From: Nitrospira sp.
GTDB lineage: Bacteria; Nitrospirota; Nitrospiria; Nitrospirales; Nitrospiraceae
Direction: 5' to 3'
DNA: 64,000 nucleotides
NCBI GenBank assembly: GCA_005116835.1
Contig: SWDM01000016.1
Span: forward strand, 314,351 to 378,350
Below are positions 60,768-64,000 of the stretch, in pieces (the first letter of the stretch is position 1; each line of letters starts with the position of its first letter). The notes beneath the pieces were generated by a model that was not told the origin of the DNA, made no database searches, and saw only the letters and a program-made list of their open reading frames with translations. The translations under genes were made by a program, and so were the position numbers.

Positions 60768-61307
60768 TTACTTCTTCCGATGCTTGTGGCTGACCGATGT
60801 CGGATGGCCGACCACACCGTTCGGCGCTTTGGCTCCATCCGGCCAGAGGTGGAAGATGATCCCGTCCGTCATTGCCGCAACTGCAGCGACTTCCTTGGCC
60901 TTTTCATCCGACATGTCGAGCACCTGCACACGTCCGCTCGCCACTTCTTCGGCATGGTCATGGTAGTACTTGTTCCAGGTTTTCAGCGGAACTTCCTTGC
61001 GCGAAACGGTCTTGGCGATAAAATACTCGACATCCGTGAGCCGCGCATTCGGTTCGGTCGATTCAAAGAGCAGACATTGCAGGACTTCGGGAGAAATCCC
61101 CTTGCAGTAATGATGATAGGGGCCATGCACCGTGCCGTCTTCAAATTTGTGCGGCGCCATGACATGGATATTGAAGCCATCGGCTGGGCCTGGCTTCTTT
61201 TCTGCCGCCGGAGCAGCTGGAGCAGGAGCATTGTCCTGGGCCAACGCCATTCCCGTGGAGAACACAGCGAAACTCAATACCGACGCAATACTCAGCGCTC
61301 GTATCAT
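60768..61307 (-). CDS. DUF1264 (oil-body-associated-like) secreted protein
   Basis: ATG 61307 follows TCAGGAGGTTCTC. A signal peptide (SVLSFAVFSTGMALAQ) and an Ala/Pro linker lead into a DUF1264 domain: FNIHVMAPHKFEDGTVHGP, YHHYCKGISPEVLQCLLFE, NARLTDVEYFIAKTVSRKE, KTWNKYYHDHAEEVASGRV and GIIFHLWPDG. The many conserved His residues (HVMAPH, HGPYHHYC) suggest metal or haem binding, not proved. It lies just upstream of the cytochrome gene, so they may work together. Confidence 0.8.
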   Translation of the reverse strand: MIRALSIASVLSFAVFSTGMALAQDNAPAPAAPAAEKKPGPADGFNIHVMAPHKFEDGTVHGPYHHYCKGISPEVLQCLLFESTEPNARLTDVEYFIAKTVSRKEVPLKTWNKYYHDHAEEVASGRVQVLDMSDEKAKEVAAVAAMTDGIIFHLWPDGAKAPNGVVGHPTSVSHKHRKK

Positions 61308-61556
61308 GAGAACCTCCTGAAATTAGGACTGGCAGACGGGGAGCCTCGACCTAGCCTATCTAAGCCGAGAAAGACCATGCCCATTCGAATGACTGTACGA
61401 GACACCGAGTTTTGAAAAGATTCAACTAAATTATGAGCGACTCAGGTAGATAGACCGAAGGCTTTTAGGGGTAAGGTTGTAGAAACCAGGAATGTGTTGA
61501 GTGGCGTGACTGGCAGCCTGAACGGCTGAATCGGTACCTGAATTGATATGTTCGCG
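61308..61556. other. Gap with a short E-type repeat
   Basis: gactcaggtagatagaccga at 61,440 resembles sequences at 13,957 and 19,952. No gene. Confidence 0.4.
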
Positions 61557-62153
61557 CTACCGGACCACCGTGGATTTCATCAATCCGTCTGCCTGTGGAG
61601 GCGAGAATCCCTGATACCCGCGGTGGCGTTCGGCGAGTTCCAATACGGAAAAGGGCTGACCCTCCACCATTTCCGGCGCTGTAAATATTTGGCGTAGCTG
61701 ACCGCCTCGGGCGCCGACAATCTGACCGGTAAACACCACCCCCTGTTCCTTCAACCGCTCAATCGCCCGCTCGATGTCTTCCACTCGCACCGCCACATGG
61801 TGGAACACCTGATCGCCAAATTTATTGACCCAACCGGGGATAATACTGGTGCGGCCCCGATCGTCCGGGTAGGCTTGATCCACGAACAGCGAAGGGTACC
61901 CGACCTTCCGATAGACCTTTGCGTACCAGTCTTCGTACTCGATCGTTTCACTGTACCCATAGCCAAGCTTCGTGAACGCTTCCGCGCGCCGGTCGATATC
62001 CATTGTCCGAATCGTCAGATGGTCTGCCAGAGGATAGAAACCGACTCCCACCGCATCCAGCGAATCCCGCAACGTTCTGGCTGCCCGATTACCCAACACA
62101 TAGTCCTCGATCATTTTGGCGATCAATGCATCGAGTTCAGCGCTGTGATCCAT
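61557..62153 (-). CDS. VOC-superfamily protein resembling half of HglS (2-oxoadipate dioxygenase/decarboxylase)
   Basis: The start is set at ATG 62153 (GAGGCAAGCC upstream), with ATG 62165 as alternative. The 198-residue protein has one VOC module pair: YPLADHLTIRTMDIDRRAE, then YPSLFVDQAYPD, DQVFHHVAVRVEDIERAIE and the end strand FSVLELAER. Candidate metal ligands are His in DHLTIRT, His in FHHVAV and Glu in LELAER. The DHLTIRTMDID motif strongly recalls NHLTPRTLDID of DUF1338/HglS, which turns 2-oxoadipate into 2-hydroxyglutarate. It follows the aminoadipate-semialdehyde dehydrogenase gene in one operon, so a role in lysine breakdown is likely but inferred. Confidence 0.6.
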   Translation of the reverse strand: MDHSAELDALIAKMIEDYVLGNRAARTLRDSLDAVGVGFYPLADHLTIRTMDIDRRAEAFTKLGYGYSETIEYEDWYAKVYRKVGYPSLFVDQAYPDDRGRTSIIPGWVNKFGDQVFHHVAVRVEDIERAIERLKEQGVVFTGQIVGARGGQLRQIFTAPEMVEGQPFSVLELAERHRGYQGFSPPQADGLMKSTVVR

Positions 62154-62203
62154 GGCTTGCCTCATGCCTAAAAGGTGTTGGTCGCTGGCCTATGACTTCC
62201 TCG

Positions 62204-63736
62204 CTACCCCCCAAACTGAATGCCCTGGGCCAAGGGCAAATCGTTGCCCCAATTGACTGTGTTCGTCTGTCGCCTCATATAGGCTTTCCAGGCATCAGAG
62301 CCGGCTTCGCGGCCTCCTCCGGTTTCCTTTTCTCCTCCAAAGGCGCCGCCGATTTCCGCTCCCGACGTCCCGATGTTCACATTGGCGATTCCGCAATCGC
62401 TGCCGGCGGTGGAGATGAACCGCTCGCTGCTCCGCATATCGGAGGTAAAGATCGCAGAAGACAGGCCTTGGGGTACCGCATTCTGCATCGAAATGGCGTC
62501 GTCAAGCTCCGCGAATGGCATCACATAGAGAATCGGCGCAAAGGTCTCGCGCTGCACGACCGGCCAATGGTTCTCCGCTTTCACGATGGTTGGCTCCACG
62601 AAATAGCCCTGCCGGCTCAATACCTGTCCCCCGTAGAGCACTTCCCCTCCCGCCTGCTTGACATCTTCAATCGCCTTTCGATAGGCCTCGACCGCATCTC
62701 GATCGATCAGCGGGCCCAGGAGGACGCCTGGTTCCAATGGATTGCCGATGTGTATCTGTTTATAGGCCGAGATCAACTTCGCGACCACTTCTTCATACCG
62801 AGACTCGTGGACGAACAGACGTCTGGTTGTCGTGCAACGTTGGCCGGCGGTGCCGACCGCGCCGAACAGGATGGCGCGAATCGCCAAGGAGAGATCCGCG
62901 GTCTGGTCCACAATGATCGCGTTGTTCCCGCTCAGTTCCAACAAGGTGCGCCCCAGCCGTTGCGCGACGGTCGCGGCCACCGCTCGACCGACCGGGACCG
63001 ACCCAGTGAACGAGATCAACGGCAATCGGCGATCCTGCACCAAGGTCTCCGCGATGGTCTTCTCGCCCGTGACGATCAGTGAGAAGATCCCTCGATAACC
63101 CTGTTGCTCCATCACACGGTTGCAGAGATGCTGCACTGCAATCGCGCAGAGCGGCGCTTTCGGCGAAGGCTTCCACACCACCGTATCTCCGGCAATCGCA
63201 GCCAGGAAGGCATTCCAAGCCCAGACCGCGACGGGGAAATTAAACGCCGTAATCACGCCGACCGGTCCGAGCGGATGCCATTGCTCCGACATCCGATGCT
63301 GGGCCCGCTCGGAATGCATCGTCGTTCCATACAACATGCGCGACTGGCCTACGGCAAAGTCCGCCATATCGATCATTTCCTGAACTTCCCCATCTCCTTC
63401 CGCTTTGATCTTGCCGACTTCAAGCGATACCAGTGAGCCAAGCAGATCTTTGTGCTCTCGCAAGGAGGCGCCGAGCAAGCGGATCAGTTCTCCTCGCTTG
63501 GGAGCCGGGACCAGCCTCCATTGTTGAAATGCCGCAATGGAATCCCGCACGATATGCTCATAGTCATCGGCCGAGCAGGCGCGAACCTGCGTAATCGTCT
63601 CACCGGTCGCCGGATTCACGGATTCCAGCAACGATGCGCCCTCTCCTCCGGAAGCCCACCAATGGGCTCCGGTACTACCCCCGGCGTTGATGGCGCTCAA
63701 ACCCAATCCCTTGAGGATTCCCGCGGCGGATATCAT
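62204..63736 (-). CDS. Aminoadipate-semialdehyde dehydrogenase (ALDH7 type)
   Basis: The 510-aa protein aligns throughout with ALDH7A1 (antiquitin): [36 protein letters not shown]-like NAD loop, [19 protein letters not shown] with the general-base Glu, [19 protein letters not shown] with catalytic Cys, and the C-terminal [19 protein letters not shown], then ESGSD-like [19 protein letters not shown]. It oxidises L-2-aminoadipate 6-semialdehyde to 2-aminoadipate. Its ATG overlaps the stop of the upstream gene (ATGA), so the pair is translationally coupled. Confidence 0.9.
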   Translation of the reverse strand: MISAAGILKGLGLSAINAGGSTGAHWWASGGEGASLLESVNPATGETITQVRACSADDYEHIVRDSIAAFQQWRLVPAPKRGELIRLLGASLREHKDLLGSLVSLEVGKIKAEGDGEVQEMIDMADFAVGQSRMLYGTTMHSERAQHRMSEQWHPLGPVGVITAFNFPVAVWAWNAFLAAIAGDTVVWKPSPKAPLCAIAVQHLCNRVMEQQGYRGIFSLIVTGEKTIAETLVQDRRLPLISFTGSVPVGRAVAATVAQRLGRTLLELSGNNAIIVDQTADLSLAIRAILFGAVGTAGQRCTTTRRLFVHESRYEEVVAKLISAYKQIHIGNPLEPGVLLGPLIDRDAVEAYRKAIEDVKQAGGEVLYGGQVLSRQGYFVEPTIVKAENHWPVVQRETFAPILYVMPFAELDDAISMQNAVPQGLSSAIFTSDMRSSERFISTAGSDCGIANVNIGTSGAEIGGAFGGEKETGGGREAGSDAWKAYMRRQTNTVNWGNDLPLAQGIQFGG

Positions 63737-64000
63737 TTGTAGCAGGCTCCAAATCGATTGTTGAGTACGTCTTGTAGCGGAAAGGACTCCTGCGTGATGA
63801 ACCCCTTATACTCTGTCGGCGCAGCCAACACGAGGTCGGCTACGGCACAGAGGCTCGATGCGGTGGTCACTTGAATGGCGGACCACAGTTTCCCCTTAAT
63901 GCATTGGGGATAGATCTTCTTCACGTAGTTCTCCTCGAACAGCGCGCCTTCCCTCATCCCCATAACGGAGGTATAGATCAGCACCACATCCTGTAATGTC
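63733..64000 (-). CDS. Saccharopine-dehydrogenase-type enzyme, C-terminal part (runs off the window)
   Basis: The visible 88 residues read [57 protein letters not shown] and [19 protein letters not shown]. This pattern fits the C-terminal domain of saccharopine dehydrogenase/lysine-6-dehydrogenase family enzymes. Such enzymes deliver aminoadipate semialdehyde, the substrate of the coupled downstream dehydrogenase. Its N-terminal Rossmann domain is outside the window, so the subtype cannot be fixed. Confidence 0.78.
   Translation of the reverse strand, partial: TLQDVVLIYTSVMGMREGALFEENYVKKIYPQCIKGKLWSAIQVTTASSLCAVADLVLAAPTEYKGFITQESFPLQDVLNNRFGACYK

Noticed and set aside
1-64000. CRISPR arrays, tRNA and rRNA genes
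   Set aside because: I saw no regular repeat-spacer pattern, and no cloverleaf or rRNA sequence was noticed while reading; tRNAscan-SE and a CRISPR finder would settle this.

Overview
The window is a piece of a high-GC, Gram-negative bacterial chromosome. Its gene content resembles Nitrospira or a close relative in the Nitrospirota: an envelope-polysaccharide locus with FemAB/GNAT-type proteins, c-type cytochromes, a CopA/CopB copper locus, and dense families of intergenic palindromes ending in 'cagcatcctg'. The taxon is inferred from recall and was not tested by any search.

Region 1 (1-18 kb) is an accessory zone full of gene decay. An IS1595-type element enters at the left edge and cuts off a metallo-beta-lactamase-fold gene. 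A macro-domain gene, a bacterioferritin gene and a c-type cytochrome gene each carry a frameshift. A second cytochrome gene runs into a transposase remnant. A globin-coupled diguanylate cyclase gene has a nonsense codon and deletions. BrnT has an amber codon beside an intact brnA. Tails of a phosphoketolase gene and an OsmC-family gene flank a HAD phosphatase gene. Intact islands are a coiled-coil protein, a DUF3568-type lipoprotein, a YbaK-type deacylase, and a copper/oxidative-stress set (His-rich periplasmic protein, copB, copA, a small Cys/His membrane protein, sodC). Two very small ORFs were read directly from the sequence.

Region 2 (18-22.5 kb) holds secreted proteins (a helical protein, a SUMF1/FGE-fold protein, a PsbP-like protein, a DUF4412-like protein) and a LuxR-type regulator with a degenerate receiver domain.

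Region 3 (23.3-58.8 kb) is a long co-directional Wzx/Wzy-type exopolysaccharide locus. It opens with a NusG-paralogue antiterminator and has all its genes on the + strand. It encodes an outer-membrane barrel, a Wzc-type tyrosine kinase, a MurJ-like flippase, four GT4 glycosyltransferases, a Wzy-like ligase/polymerase, an asparagine-synthase-type amidotransferase, two polysaccharide deacetylases, three FemAB/GNAT-like proteins, a PglC-type phosphoglycosyl transferase, a DegT-type aminotransferase, a WbpM/PglF-type dehydratase, a YdcF-type protein and two SLBB export proteins. It also carries passengers of unknown role: a translationally coupled flavodoxin plus leucine-rich-repeat pair, secreted propeller-like lipoproteins and a solitary IS3-OrfA-type HTH protein. 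A second LuxR protein with the same receiver defects lies at the far end, so the two paralogues bracket the locus.

Region 4 (60.2-64 kb, - strand) holds a c-type cytochrome, a DUF1264 protein and a lysine/alpha-aminoadipate catabolic operon: a saccharopine-dehydrogenase-type enzyme (partial), an ALDH7-type aminoadipate-semialdehyde dehydrogenase, and a small VOC protein that resembles half of the 2-oxoadipate dioxygenase/decarboxylase HglS.

Several palindromic repeat families occupy intergenic gaps across the window. One element has a member of another family sitting inside it.
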